Below are positions 49,006-61,399 of a DNA stretch of 64,000 nt, in pieces. Position numbers and translations under genes: made by a program. A model generated the notes under the pieces. It saw only the letters and a list, made by a program, of their open reading frames with translations, was not told where the DNA came from and ran no database searches. This stretch comes from Ilyonectria destructans (lineage: Eukaryota > Ascomycota > Sordariomycetes > Hypocreales > Nectriaceae). The first letter of the stretch is position 1. Every line of letters begins with the position of its first letter. The stretch spans positions 4,650,001-4,714,000 of the forward strand of contig JAHEWK010000001.1 in assembly GCA_020740775.1 (NCBI GenBank), given 5' to 3'.

Positions 49006-50234
49006 CTACTCCATCATGTCGGCCATGGCCTTCTCTCGCAGCTGCTCATACCGCTGGAAGTCGAACCGCCGGCGCTGCCACCCGCTCGCGCGCAGTCGCT
49101 CAACCCGAGCCTGCAGATCCAACGCACGGCGCTCGTCATCGCGAAGCCCGAGGTTGGTCGCCGTCGGCGGAGGGTTCCGGGCCTCGGCGAGGTCCGTCTC
49201 GATGAATGAGAGGTGCCGGGTGATCTGGCGTTGCAGGCCGGAGAGGAGCGCGAAGGACCGGTGCATGGCGTTGACGTTGGGGAGAGGCTGTTCAGCGGAC
49301 TCAGACGGCGCAGACTCGGCGGCCTCGGCGCGTGATGGGTGGCCTGGCTCGATGCCCGGAGATGTGGGCGGAGACGGCATCGCATCAAGGAGGTCCTGGA
49401 ACGAGCTGTCGGCAAACGGGGCGAAGCCGAGGGTTGGCGAATCTGGGCGTACAGAGACTTGAGAATGGCTGTTGGACGTCCTCTTGAGCGGCTTGAGCAG
49501 CTTGAGCGGCTTGATCTGGGAATGGCTGTACTCCATCGAGGATCTGGACGACGACGCCGGCGAGGGTCCACGGGACCGCAACGACGGGCTCCACATGGCC
49601 GAGGGCTGAGAGCTGAGGATGCTGGTTGGCGAGTCGCTAAAGTCGTAGTCGTAGACAAGGCTGCTGTCAGAGTAGCGCAGGAAAGACGGATTCATGGCGA
49701 CCTCTTCGGCATCGAGAGTGGCGATGAGGTGTGACGCCTTGAGATAGTGGTCCCGCGCTTGATGGAGGAAGTTGACGCGGGCCGTGGAGGCGTGGTGCAA
49801 GCCGCGAGACATCATCTCCTGGGCGCTGGCAGCGTAGAAGTGGAGGTAGATGAGATATGCGGGCTTGACGGTGGACTATACGGGAGAGTCAGAAAATGTT
49901 CTCAGGTGTATTTTGGGATGGGCGGAAGTGCCGTGTTAGTGCGACTTACAGCATCACGGAGATTGTCCAATATCTCAGTGCAGCGAGCTGCACACGGACG
50001 GTATCTATGGTTGACGTATTCTCGCTTCACATCTGCGATGGCCTTTGCCCACTCGCTGGACGTGTAGGGCAGAATGGGCAGGCATCCCGGGAAGTTTGGA
50101 GCAGACCACCTGGCGCCCTTGGCCTTGGCCTTGGCTGCCGAGCTGCTGGTGAGGTTGAGATTTGGTGACGTCGAGATGACATTGCAGCCCGCGGGGAGAG
50201 CGGGCAGCGCCTGAGGAAGCAGAGTCGCCATCAT
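49006..50234 (-). CDS. hypothetical protein with helical N-terminal region
   Basis: Two exons (50234-49950 and 49875-49006) give 384 aa. I do not recognise a named family. The first 160 or so residues look helical and TPR/MIT-like (EWAKAIADVKREYVNHRYRP, then KPAYLIYLHFYAASAQEMM and RVNFLHQARDHYLKASHLI), and the intron falls between helices. The middle is a Ser/Pro-rich disordered part with a repeated lysine-leucine motif (KPLKLLKPLKR). The C-terminal 100 residues return to a helical, charged region ending RYEQLREKAMADMME. No signal peptide or membrane segment is evident. The start could also be the in-frame ATG one codon later, or an upstream ATG-like codon at 50267 with a poorer match. It is probably a cytoplasmic or trafficking adaptor, which is speculative. 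Confidence 0.7.
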
Positions 50235-52557
50235 GATGAGATGATTGTGCTTCTTCCGATGAAACAAAGAAACTCTCGACTCGGAAGATGTTAAAGGTGT
50301 CTATATGCTCAAGACCGGGAACTCTTCGTGGAGGGGACGGTATATGAGTCCTGGCAGGAATGCGTGGCGGAAGCCCTGTGTTGCCAATATGGCGCCGTCG
50401 ATTTCAGCCTTTGGCGTGGGGTACGATCCAATGAGGCGAGACCGCGCCGCGACACACGACGAGTCCGCGAGAATGAATCTGGGGTGTCCTGAGTCTGAGT
50501 TTGGGGGCGTGATGATCGGGCGTCCCGGTGAGACCATGTGTCAATTAACACACAGGGAGGCTGATCGTGTGGAGGACGAGTGGATAGATGGTGGAGGTAT
50601 GAATGCTTCGTGGAGGCCTTTGGAACGTAGATTCGAGCCGTTCAAGATAATCAAGAAATAAAGAATGGGGAAAAACGAAGTTAGCTAAGCTGAGACCAGT
50701 TGATTAAGATTTCTCGCCCGGGACGGCTGTTGTAGTAGAGTGCGGGCGAGATCTGATCGGAGACCAGGGCAGCCGGAAGCAGTTGATAGTTGATGAGAGG
50801 CGGCCGGTGATGGCCGGTGGAGCACTCAGTGCGGGAGATGGATCGTTGGTGCGGGCGATGCCGTATCCGGCAATATCTGAGCCCGCCGACTGGCTGTATC
50901 CTCCAGGATTACCCCCGGAAAGCAATTAATGCGAGGGCGGCTATACGTCTCGACTCCCGGAGCGGAGGCCGACGCAGATCGCGGAAGGGCCCTTCCTCGG
51001 ACGAGTGTGTTGACGGGGTGGTTGGAATGGGCTGGCGCTTTTGCGCGGGTGCACAGCTTCGCACGTACGTAGCATACGTGCTTTGGTGGTTGGTTGTGGG
51101 TGTGTAAGTGAAGCAAGCGAGGCGACGGCCAACGAGAGCAGCGCGAGAGCAGACACCACAGCGAGGGAAGCGGCGCAAGAGGCACGGGCAGCAAGCAAGT
51201 GGGCTGCAAGATTGAAGAAAACACGCACAAAGACGCAACTCGTTTCCGTCACCGGCTTCGCGACGTGGTGTTTTTTATCCCTTTTCTCTCCGACCTCGAG
51301 AGGGGGAGCTACCACGCCGACTACTTATCCCCAAGACCTCGAGCTGAGGCCACTAGTCATGCCTTGTCCAGGGGCCAGCGAGGGAGCAGAGACGTTCTGG
51401 TTGGAGGCCAGAGAGTATTTTTCTCCAGCTTACACAAAGCAAAACCTCGGAACTCCTGACGAACGAACCAGCCAGCCCCTTCATAGGCGGTGTTGCACAA
51501 ACCTCCCCCCCACCGCCTGGCGGGGAGCGCCCCACGTCAGTGTGGCACCCGTCGATGCGGATTGCGCATTTCTTGGGAAAATCGGGACGGTCTGCATGAG
51601 CTGGGCCGCTAAGAAAGAAACCAACCAAGAAAAGAATCAAAAGGGTAGCTACGAATTGCGGTACCGCGGCAGGGGGAAGCGGGGAGAGGAGGAACGAGAC
51701 GAGAGGCCGCGGATGGCCACGGTCTGGGCGATGGATGACACGCCCGCCTCTTGATTCCGGTAGCCCGACATGCCACCAATCCCAAACAATCGAGTCGCGA
51801 GGACGACTCGCAGAAATAAGTTCCTACTCCATTTATATAGGACGCACATACACAGGCACGGCGCCTCTTGCCGCGTCCAGTGTATCGTGTGCGGTGAGCC
51901 CATTCGCTTGCGGCGAGTGGCCTCTCTCCCCGGCCCCCGATGCAACGGTCACAGGGCTCCCGCGGCTGGGGTATCCTGCGATGCACGTATGTACGGCCGA
52001 CCTCTTATTAATGAACTTGATTCATTTTCGCCGTCTTCTGAACCTGGTAGCTCGAGATCCCCCAATTATGCCTGTCGTGGCGCTCTCCTGCGTCTGGCCG
52101 AATGTCACAGACAGAGTCGTGTCGCGCCGATCTTGCTCTCCGTCCAGTCCTGAACCGTCCCCTCGTCCGACCACTCGCCAATCGGACGGCCACGTCCATC
52201 GCAGACACACTGTTTTTTGGCCGAGATCGAAGTGCCATCCGTTCCATCCAGGAGGTAGCACTCTGGTTGCTTCAACGTGTTAGATTGTTGGGTTTCCCCC
52301 GGCGACAGTCGCGGCTACGCTAGATTAGTGCCCGCTGGCACGGATACACAATAAAATAACATTTACTCCATGAAACTAATAAGAGAACATCCGCATTCTG
52401 TAACAGACATCTCACCGTCGTCACCGCCGTTCTAAAACAACTCTCCATCGTTATGGTGTCAGCGGGTCTTGCCGATTCTATACATCGCAGTCCTATGAGG
52501 CTCCTATGAGGATTCTTGGCGTATTGCTTCGTTTTGTTTCATTCATTTAGTAACCAT
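50235..52557. other. intergenic: upstream of the unknown gene, downstream of hts1
   Basis: The longest open frames here start with non-ATG codons, are arginine- or alanine-rich and overlap on opposite strands. I see no supported gene. Promoter sequence of the unknown gene is expected at the left side. Confidence 0.5.
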
Positions 52558-54641
52558 CTATGCCGAAGGATTCGCAGGGGTCTGCTCTTCGGCAGGAGTC
52601 TTCTGCTCAGCAGGGGCCTGCTCAACGGGGGCCTGCTCGACAGCAACAGGTGCCGCCTCCGCCTTCTCCTCGGTCTTGACCTCCTCGACCTTGGCATCCT
52701 CGACCTTGACATCCTCGACCTTGGTCTTCTCGGCCTTGACCTCCTCGGCCTTGACCTCATCGCCCTTGATTCCATGGACCACTCTAAGGCCCTCAGCCTG
52801 TCGTGTCATTTCATCCAACTCTCGCTTGCGTTGGAGGCGGACCTTGACCTCTCGCGTCATATCCTTAAGCTCAACAAGCACACCCTCCTTCTCGGGGTGG
52901 CCATCCTGCAATCCCATCTCCTTGATCTTGACCCTGCCTCCGGCGACCTCATCCTCACCGAGGAAGATGGCAAAGGGAACGCCGTTGACTTCAGCGGCCT
53001 TGAACTGGGCAGGAACCTTGGGCTTAACCTTGTAGAGGAATTCGGCCTAGACGACAAATGTTAAATCTTGCTTATTGAGAAATTGAGAAAGAAACCCAAG
53101 TCCACGAACCTTGATACCGGCCTCCCAGAGCTTGGCACAGATCGACATGCGCTCCTTCAGGAAGCCCTTGCCGCCAAACGCAATGACGTAGACATCGACG
53201 TCGTTATTTCGAACGGCCGCCGCGCTCTTGTCCGCAGCCATCTTGGCCTTGGTGATGGAGAAGATGCGATCCACGCCAAAGGAAATACCGACACAGGGAA
53301 TCTGGGTTTTGCCCGAGAACATGCCGACAAGCTCATCATAACGGCCACCAGCAGCGATACTGCCAACACCGACGGTGGGGTCGTTGGAACGGTCGTCATC
53401 CTCGGAGCCCTTCTTGCCCCTCTTCTTGGATGGCTTGGGTGCTTCGCCCTCCTGACCGGGGGTCACAGAGGGTGCGGATCCTTCTGTCACAACCTCGTAA
53501 ATCAATCCTGTGTAGTAGTCGAGACCTCGGGCCAGGCTGAGGTCGAAGGATACTCGGTCAAGTGCGTTGAATGCCTCCAAGTAGTCGAAAAGGAGAGCCA
53601 AATCATCCATGCCCTTCTTCATAGACGCGTTGGCCGCCAGCTCCTCGTTGTTTCGAAGCTTCTCAAGCAGATCTTGCTTTCCCTTAAGGACAACCCACTC
53701 TCCGATGCGGTCGGCAACATCATCATCCAGGCCCTTCTCGGTGGTCATCTCCTTGCGCACATCAGCCCATGGCATCTTGTCCAGCTTGTCAACAGCCGAC
53801 GAAATGGTGCGAATCTTGTCCTCGGGCACACCGCAGACTTGGAAAATACCGTCGAGGATCTTCCTGTGGTTCAGCTTGATTGTGTATCCGCCGTTCCAGC
53901 CGAGGCCCTCGAAGACCTCAGTGATGATGCGAAGGACCTCGGCATCGGGCACCATGGCATCGTAGGATCCGGCGATGTCGAAATCGCACTGGTAAAACTC
54001 CCTCATCCGGCCCTTGCTCACAGCGGGCTGATCTCTTCGGTACACCTTGGCGATGTGGTAGCGCTTGATGTTCTGAATATCCTTGTTCATGGCGAGGAAG
54101 CGGGCAAAGGGGACGGTAAGGTCATATCGCAGAGAGCAGATCTCGCCACCCTGGTCGGCAAGGTCGTAGATGAGCTTGCTGTCCTCGCCATACTTGCCAG
54201 AGAGGATGTCCCTGAGCTCGAAGACGGGAGTGTCGATGGTGACTCCGCCGTGACGCTTGAAGACTTCGGCGATGGTGCTGAAGATCTTGTCACGAATGAC
54301 CATATCCTTGCCCTCCCCTGGTCATAGTGTTAGTTTCTCATGTGTATATATCTCGGATCGGATGGACGAGGCGCACAGTCTTTGGTGCCCTTAGGGGTCT
54401 TTAGTTCGAACTTGATCTTGGGCGCCATTTCGAGGGGTCGCTCGCGGCGCGGGGCAGTTGCGTGGAGGGAACGGAAAAAGCCTGCGGGGAAGGCGTGGCT
54501 CGCGGAGGTCGTGGAGGTCGTAGATGACGAAAAGAGAAGAGGATGAGAGAGTGACAGGCGTGAACCGGGCGGCGGCCGCAGAAGGCGAGAAGACCGCAGT
54601 GTTGGTTTGGCCAGGGAGAATTTGGTCACGGTTGGAGTCAT
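52558..54641 (-). CDS. hts1: histidyl-tRNA synthetase, mitochondrial and cytosolic forms
   Basis: Three exons (54641-54377, 54317-53110, 53046-52558) give 653 aa from the first ATG. A second in-frame ATG at 54428 ([18 protein letters not shown]) would give a 582-aa form. The first 71 residues are Arg/Ser/Leu-rich with almost no acidic residues, a good mitochondrial presequence. In yeast HTS1 the two forms come from alternative starts of one gene. Catalytic motifs are those of class II HisRS: motif 1 region [12 protein letters not shown], motif 2 [10 protein letters not shown], the histidine motifs [15 protein letters not shown] and [13 protein letters not shown], and motif 3 [16 protein letters not shown]. 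The anticodon-binding domain follows ([11 protein letters not shown]). The C-terminus has an unusual tail made of seven pentapeptides and a Gln/Pro/Ala stretch. A fungal insertion of charged residues lies before [12 protein letters not shown]. Confidence 0.95.
52666..52770 (-). repeat. in-frame 15-base minisatellite, seven units, in hts1
   Basis: Seven consecutive 15-base units of the type CTCCTCGACCTTGAC on the plus strand encode pentapeptides on the minus strand: [30 protein letters not shown] and VKTEE. All units keep the reading frame, so copy number can change without breaking the protein. Confidence 0.92.
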
Positions 54642-56844
54642 CCGTTCTGTGCGCTTGGTGGGCGTGGGAGTTCCTCAATCGGAACCCACCTGCCCGTCAT
54701 GCAGAGTGCGTCACTCAGAAGCCAATTGCACTTGCCAGAAAAAACCTGGGAAAAAACCGGCTAAGGCAACCGTCAGTGGCTCGCAGTCGTGTGCTAGAAG
54801 TCCGCTGGGAGCTGTTTGATGGTCCCCTGACCCCGCTGCATTATGGTTGGCGGGGCATTCACTGCAGTGGCTCGGAGGGGGAACAACACCTGGCCGTGAA
54901 GCGTCACATTGATCCATGGCTCTGAATTGAACTTGTCAAAGTTAAGAATACTGGAAATTTGATAAGATTAATGAAGTTTTCCCTGCACCTGGGACCGGTA
55001 TATGCATCAATACAGCTGTCGTTTATAACATTTTAAGCGCTTGTTCGCGGAGCTCCTCCCCAGGTTCCGCATAGGCCTTTACACGGTGATGAGCAAAAAG
55101 TCAGTACCACGTTGATGCTTCCCTACAAGGCTGAGTTGGATATGGATTGAACACTGCAAGAAAAGAAAGTAGATTTCAAACGATAATCGCCACTCGTCAG
55201 CTCAGCAAAAACGACACAATTCCTTGGCAGAGCAGAGAATCTGCCTCGTCTCTTAATATGACTGCTGCCGGCTGTTACCACAATTTTTTTGTCGAGGCGT
55301 TCTGAACCCGTGGCCACCCGCTTCAAAGCTTTCAATAAGGAAACTCGGTATACACATTCGAAATATGCCTTACCACCGCTGACTCATTTAGAGGAGGTTG
55401 CACAGACGAGATGTTGATGGCTCATATTTGGTGCCGTCATATTACGGATTTCGGGTCCCTGGTATTCGGTGACATCTGGACAGAGGAAGGAGCGTAGAAA
55501 AGGGAAACTATGGATGGGACAATGGATGACCCTGGTGTCGACTTCGAAGGCTCACAGGCGTTCCCGATGCTCGGTTTCGGGATGGTGAGAACGGGCGAAT
55601 CCTCGGATAGGGCAAGGAATACGCGTATTGAATCGTTGCTCAACGCGACAGCTCGGAGGTATCATTTCCCGTGTCTCTCCGGATGGGCGGGCGGGCGGGC
55701 CGTGTGATGGAGCACTCAAGTGACCACGACTCGTTAACGAAGAGCGTGTCGGATCCCACGTGCCTGGAACGACCGCCGGGTCATCATGGCGTAACTCTGT
55801 CCGTCTCCTGGGTTCAGCTTAGGTGGGTGCCATGGTGATGCTGCCTGGTGACTGTGTGAGTCGAAGAATATGAGGCGATGAGGCGTTTTCGCTTGAGCGT
55901 CCAAGACCCTGTGGCTGAAAGCCAATTTGGTTGCCTTGGGATCGCGGGTTTCGTCCCCAGGCAGAAGTCTGGAGGAGGATGGCACCTACTCCAGTAGTTA
56001 AGCTTTCTCGCACAGCCTTCCTTCCAAGACAAGGTATCAGTATCAGATCCTGGAACTCCGCACTCCACACTCCGTACAGATACAAGATCTCGCATCGGAA
56101 GTCTTCATCCTCCGAATACATGTCTCCCACAGCACAGTTAGCGGTTCGGGATTTGAACAGTACCCGACCCCCCGACGACAGTGCGGCGGCGCGCCAGGGA
56201 CGCCTGCTGTCCAATGACTCGGTCGCCATTGGCCGCCATTGGCCGCTGATTTGAACGACTACAGTAGCTCTCAGAGCAGCCGACACCCATGTTTCTGAAC
56301 GGACGCAGTCATCCCACCCCGCTCGCGTACGTGCTTTCGTGCATGTACCTATTGCACGAGGTAGACTGAGGAGCTTCCACCTCATTTTCTAGATCGGGAT
56401 ACACGGAGCGCTCGAATCCATCGAGATCTACAAAGTAGCAAATGGGGAGGAGAAGGGGGGAGTATCAACGCAACCGCCGACTTTGACCCCCGACCCGAAA
56501 CTAAACCCTGCCGTGTCCATTTCGAACGTCGCGTCGTCCGTTTCTCCTTTTTACACCAAATATCTAAACGTCAATTTAAGGTAGTAGCTGTTGTCAGAGC
56601 TATCAGCCTAACTGGCACCACCATCTCCGCTGACGCACCCCTGCCGTATTTCGTATACGTTGTTCTCTTAGTGTCCTTGGCCCGCTGTACTTAATTAGGA
56701 ATCCCTCAAATCTTGGGCCACCATCACTTGTAATTGACGTTTTCTTCTTCTCTAGGCTCCCGTTTTCTTATTCTCCGTCCCCTCCTTTAGACCACCCCTC
56801 CTTCCTACCCTCGGCCGTGATGTGCTTGTCGCCTTGACTTCAAG
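54642..56844. other. divergent intergenic region between hts1 and the ABC transporter gene
   Basis: No supported gene. The longest frame (188 codons, minus strand 56385-55819, ATG start) has no recognisable domain and is listed separately. The 300 bases before the transporter ATG are C/T-rich and look like its leader. Confidence 0.5.
55819..56385 (-). CDS. weak candidate: uncharacterised 188-codon ORF
   Basis: One open frame starts at an ATG with A at -3 and runs 188 codons. The product is rich in Arg, Trp and Gly and has no motif, signal or membrane segment that I recognise. It sits upstream of the ABC transporter gene on the opposite strand. Composition resembles chance frames of this GC-rich DNA more than the real genes nearby. 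Treat it as probably non-coding. Confidence 0.15.
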   Translation of the reverse strand: MRWKLLSLPRAIGTCTKARTRAGWDDCVRSETWVSAALRATVVVQISGQWRPMATESLDSRRPWRAAALSSGGRVLFKSRTANCAVGDMYSEDEDFRCEILYLYGVWSAEFQDLILIPCLGRKAVRESLTTGVGAILLQTSAWGRNPRSQGNQIGFQPQGLGRSSENASSPHILRLTQSPGSITMAPT

Positions 56845-59800
56845 ATGAGCACCATGGACAGCGAAGTCGAGAAAGCTGCTGAGAAGCCCTCGGGTATCTC
56901 GTCGTCCGTCTCAAGTCCCCAGACCCCCCAGACTGCCGCCGACGACGATGCTGCCACTCAGGCAAAAGTCCGCCCTGAGCGAACCGCGAACTTTGGAGAT
57001 TATATGGTAACTAGCAACTTACGTGTCTGGTGTCAGCACCTCTAGCCTTGATGCTGACCATTGCCATGTAGCGCGTGTTTAGCTACGCAACGAAATGGGA
57101 CTTGGTCGCATATGTCGCCGGGCTCCTTGCCTCCATCGGCGCCGGCGTCGTAAGTCTTCCTTGATCCATCTACAGTCGTCTCTCTGCTCTCTCGTTGACA
57201 ATTTTCTTTGATAGACTTTGCCGTTGATGAATGTCGTGTTCGGTATGACTGCATAAAATCCAACCCCTGGTTAACGAACCACCTCCTCTGATGATGTATT
57301 TGCAGGCCAATTCACTGGCGAATTCTCCGATTACTTCCTAGAAAACAGCACCACGACCAAAGCCGAGTTCCAAAAGACTATTGATAAGTTTGCGTACGTC
57401 CTAGATGCGTCTTAACCCAATGGCCATCGCCCCTACTAATACGGCACAGACTCTACATGTTTTTCTTGTTCATCGCTCGCTTTGCCCTCAACTACGTCAA
57501 CAAAGTAAGTTTCGCCCATATTGACACTTGATTAGTCACGGCTAAGACAACCGCAGTTGGTTTTCCGCATGATTGGCATTAGACTCTCGTCCGCTGTTCG
57601 ATTGCACTATATCAAGTGTTTGTTTGGTCAGAGCATCCATGTTCTCGATTCGATGCCTCCTGGATATGCCACGGCCACCATCACCGCAACGGCCAATGTC
57701 CTACAACTTGGAATCTCGGAAAAACTGGGTATTTTTGTCGAGTTCAATGCCACAATCATTGCCGCAATCATCGTGGCTTTCACTTGGAACTGGGCTCTTA
57801 CCCTCGTCACTGGTTCCGTAATCATATTTCTCATTGTTGTCATCGGAGCTATTCTTCCATTCATCCTCAAGGCAAACGCCCGAGTTGCACAGGTACGCCT
57901 GCCGTCTTCCCTGCGCTGTCACTTCCAACTAACACCAAACTAGGCTGAAGGCAAGGCTAATGCAGTTGCGAGTGAGGCACTGGCCAGCATCAGAATGGTG
58001 GCTGCATGTGGCGCCGAGTCTCGCATCGCCAAAAAATATGCCAACTTCGTCGAGGAGACTGCGAAACATGGTCGGCTTCTCTCCCCACTCATTGGTACCC
58101 AGCTTGGTCTAATTGTGAGCTAATACCACCTCCATTCGCTGCTTATGCTAATCTGTATAGTTCTTTGGACTGTACTCGAGCTTTGGCCTTGCCTTCTGGT
58201 ATGGCACAAAGTCATATCTTGAGGGTAGAGTTGACAACGTTGGAGAAATCCTGGTGTAAGCATTTGACTACCTACTCCAGTACTCCTGCTGATAGTTATA
58301 GGGTGTTGCTCTCTGTCATGATGATGGTGATTTCTATCGAACGCACTTCGACTCCACTACTAGCCGTGGGGAAAGCAACAGTTGCTGCTTGCGAGTTTTT
58401 TATTGTCATCGATGCGCCCCAGCCGGATAAAGGCCACCTGAAAGACCCTGACGTTTCGGCCGAGGAAGATATTGTTTTCGAGGGTGTCACGTTTGCGTAC
58501 CCAGGCCGGCCTCACGTTAAAGTCCTGGATGATCTGGACCTGCGCATCGAGTCAGGCAAGATCAATGCTGTGGTCGGTCCGTCTGGCTCAGGAAAAAGTA
58601 CAATTGTCGGCCTTATCCAAAAATGGTACTCGCTACAAGATCAACATATCCTAGCTAAAGCAACGGAAAAAGAGAAGGAGAAGGGGAAAAAGAAGAAGAC
58701 GAAGACCCAGGAGGACGACGCGCAAGCGGAACCTGAACCTGAGGAGACTGGCCCCCCCGTTGAGTTACGCGGCAGCATTTCTACCGCTGGCCAAGCTTTG
58801 GACAAGATCGACGTCAAATGGTGGAGATCCCAAATCGGCCTCGTCCAGCAAGAACCATTCCTTTTCAACGATAGCATTTACCAGAATGTTGTGTACGGCC
58901 TGATTGGATCGCAATGGGCGGATGAACCTGATGAAAAGAAAAGGGAGCTTGTCAAGGAGGCTTGCAAGGAAGCGTTCGCTGACGAATTCATCGACAAATT
59001 GCCTGAGGTAAGCGACTCTTGATTCCCTGACGTTCATTGCGCTCACAGCATCCTAGGGCTATGATACCATCGTCGGCGACAGTGGTGCCAAGCTCTCCGG
59101 TGGCCAGCGCCAACGCATCGCCATCGCCCGATCCATTGTGAGAAAACCCAAGATCCTTATCCTCGACGAAGCAACGAGTGCCATCGATGTCCGTGGCGAG
59201 CGAATTGTCCAGGCTGCCTTGGATAGAGTGGCAAAAAACCGCACTACGATTACTATTGCCCACCGCCTGTCGACCATCAAGAAGGCTGATCGCATCCTCG
59301 TCTTGAAGAAGGGAAAGGTTGTAGAATCCGGAAACCACAATAGCCTCATTGCGATGGAAGGGGGCGTGTATTCTGCCCTTGTCCATGCGCAAGCACTGTC
59401 CCTTGGGGAGCCTACCGAGGCAAGCCACGAGGATGAGAGTGACGAGAAGCCCGAGTTGATGCCCATCAAGAGCATCGCAGCGTCTGAAGGCCAAACCATC
59501 ACTGAGAAAGCGGATTCAAAGCAAAAAAACATGTTCACCAGTTTCGGGCGATTCTTCTACGAGTCTAAGAACGTCTGGGCTCTCTTCGTCTTCACCCTCA
59601 TTGCAGGAGCTTGTGTTGGTGCCGGAGTGCCGATCCAAGCGTGGCTATTTGGAAAGGTGATTGTTGCCTTCCAGTACACTGGCGAAAAGATGCGCAAGGA
59701 AGGCAACTTCTGGTCCCTGATGTGGGTGATTCTGGGCATTGGCGTCGGCGTCTCATACTTCTCTGTCGTCTTCATTGCAACCAGGATGTCGACCATAATC

Positions 59801-61399
59801 CGCGCCAAATATCAGCAGCAGTACTTTGACACCGTCATGTTTCAAAAGACGTCCTTCTTTGACGACGAGGATCATTCTCATGGCACCATGACATCCCGAG
59901 TTGCACAAGACCCAAAACAGCTTGAGGAGCTTATGGGCATAAATATGGCGAGCGTCTTCATTGCCCTTTTCAACCTCACTGGAGCAATTTCCATTGCCTT
60001 TGCCTTCGCCTGGAAACTTGCCCTTGTTTCCTGCTGCGTCATTTTGCCCATCATGCTCTCCACCACCTACTGGCGTTTCAAGTATGAGCTGAGCTTTGAG
60101 AAGATGAACAATGAGGTCTTTGCAGAGAGCTCCAAGTTCGCGTCTGAGTCGATTGGCGCCTTTAGGACCGTGGCTGCTCTGACGCTGGAGGACTCCATCT
60201 GCGACCGCTACGAGAAGCTGCTGAGGGAGCACGTCGTCACGGCCTACAAGAAGGCCAGATGGGTTAGCCTCATATTCGGCTTCTCTGATAGTGCTAGCAT
60301 GGCTTGCCAGGCCTTGAACTTTTACTACGGCGGTCGTCTCCTCGCAAGCAAGGATATCAGTCTAATAAGCTTTTTTGTCTGCTTCATGGCCATTACCCAA
60401 GGCAGCGAGGCAGCGGGACAAGCTCTGGGCTTTGGCCCGAACGCCGCACAGGTTACGGCTGCGGCCAACCGCATTCTCAACATGAGAGAATCGCAAGTGA
60501 AGGACCGTGTCTCAAAAACCCAGGAGATTCCTGACGTTGATGGCGGCGTCAAGCTTGAGTTGAAAAACATTCACTTCAAGTATCCCACTCGAAGCACGCC
60601 TGTGTTCAAGGGTCTGAACCTCACGATCGAGAAGGGCCAGTTTGCTGCTCTTGTCGGTGCTTCGGGTTGTGGAAAGACGTCCATCGTTTCTTTGCTTGAG
60701 AGGTTTTACGACCTTGACAAGGGACAAATTCTTTGTAACGGCAAGGACGCCACCGATGTCAATTTGTTTGAATACCGCAAGTACCTCTCCCTGGTTGCCC
60801 AGGAGGCCACTCTTTTCCAAGGTACGATTGCCCCCTTTCACATACACAGACCTCTAACTGACTTGTTCGCTCTCAGGCACCCTTCGAGAGAACATCCTTC
60901 TCGGCGTCGACCCAACCGTTATCACCGACGAAGAACTCCACCAGGCCTGCCGTGACGCCTCGATTCACGAATTCATTGTCTCCCTACCGGAAGGCTACAA
61001 CACAAACATCGGTTCCCGCGGCGTTTCGCTGTCGGGCGGTCAGAAGCAGCGCATCGCTATTGCCCGTGCGCTGATCAGACAGCCCAAGATCCTCCTCCTC
61101 GATGAAGCTACGAGCTCTCTCGACTCGGAGAGCGAGAAGCTCGTGCAGGCCGCCTTTGAGCGAGCCAGCAAGGGTCGGACCATGGTGGTGGTTGCGCACC
61201 GACTGGCAACGGTGCAGAACGCAGATGTCATCTTTGTCCTTGGCGAAGGGCAGTTGTTAGAGCAGGGCAGCCACGCTGAGTTGCTGAAGAAGAGGGGTGT
61301 ATATTGGCACATGGTAAGTGGAAACCTTCACGCTCAACCGCCTTGCGCTCGAGTTACTAACTGTATGAATAGTGTCAGAGCCAAGCTCTGGATCGGTAA
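56845..61399 (+). CDS. full-size ABC-B transporter (MDR/Ste6-like)
   Basis: Twelve exons join in frame to 1315 aa: 56845-57006, 57072-57149, 57215-57242, 57306-57393, 57450-57504, 57557-57892, 57944-58114, 58161-58255, 58302-59007, 59057-60821, 60877-61313 and 61373-61399. Topology is TMD-NBD-TMD-NBD, as in fungal Pmd1/Mdr1 and Ste6, which export drugs, lipids or pheromone across the plasma membrane. NBD1 has Walker [10 protein letters not shown] (430-438), signature LSGGQRQR (586-593), Walker [13 protein letters not shown] and an H-loop in IAHRLS. NBD2 has Walker [10 protein letters not shown] (1107-1115), [19 protein letters not shown] and VAHRLAT. Both sites keep the catalytic Glu, so both look active. 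NBD1 contains an unusual charged insert at about 459-490. The first eight introns crowd TMD1. The last exon adds only eight residues. The substrate cannot be told from sequence. Confidence 0.94.

Noticed and set aside
51041..51754. 237-codon plus-strand frame between the unknown gene and hts1
   Set aside because: It starts with TTG, is composed of shifting low-complexity segments, and has no recognisable domain.
53068..54327. 419-codon open frame on the plus strand over hts1
   Set aside because: It is antisense to a clearly conserved class II synthetase. Long antisense frames are expected when third codon positions are mostly C.
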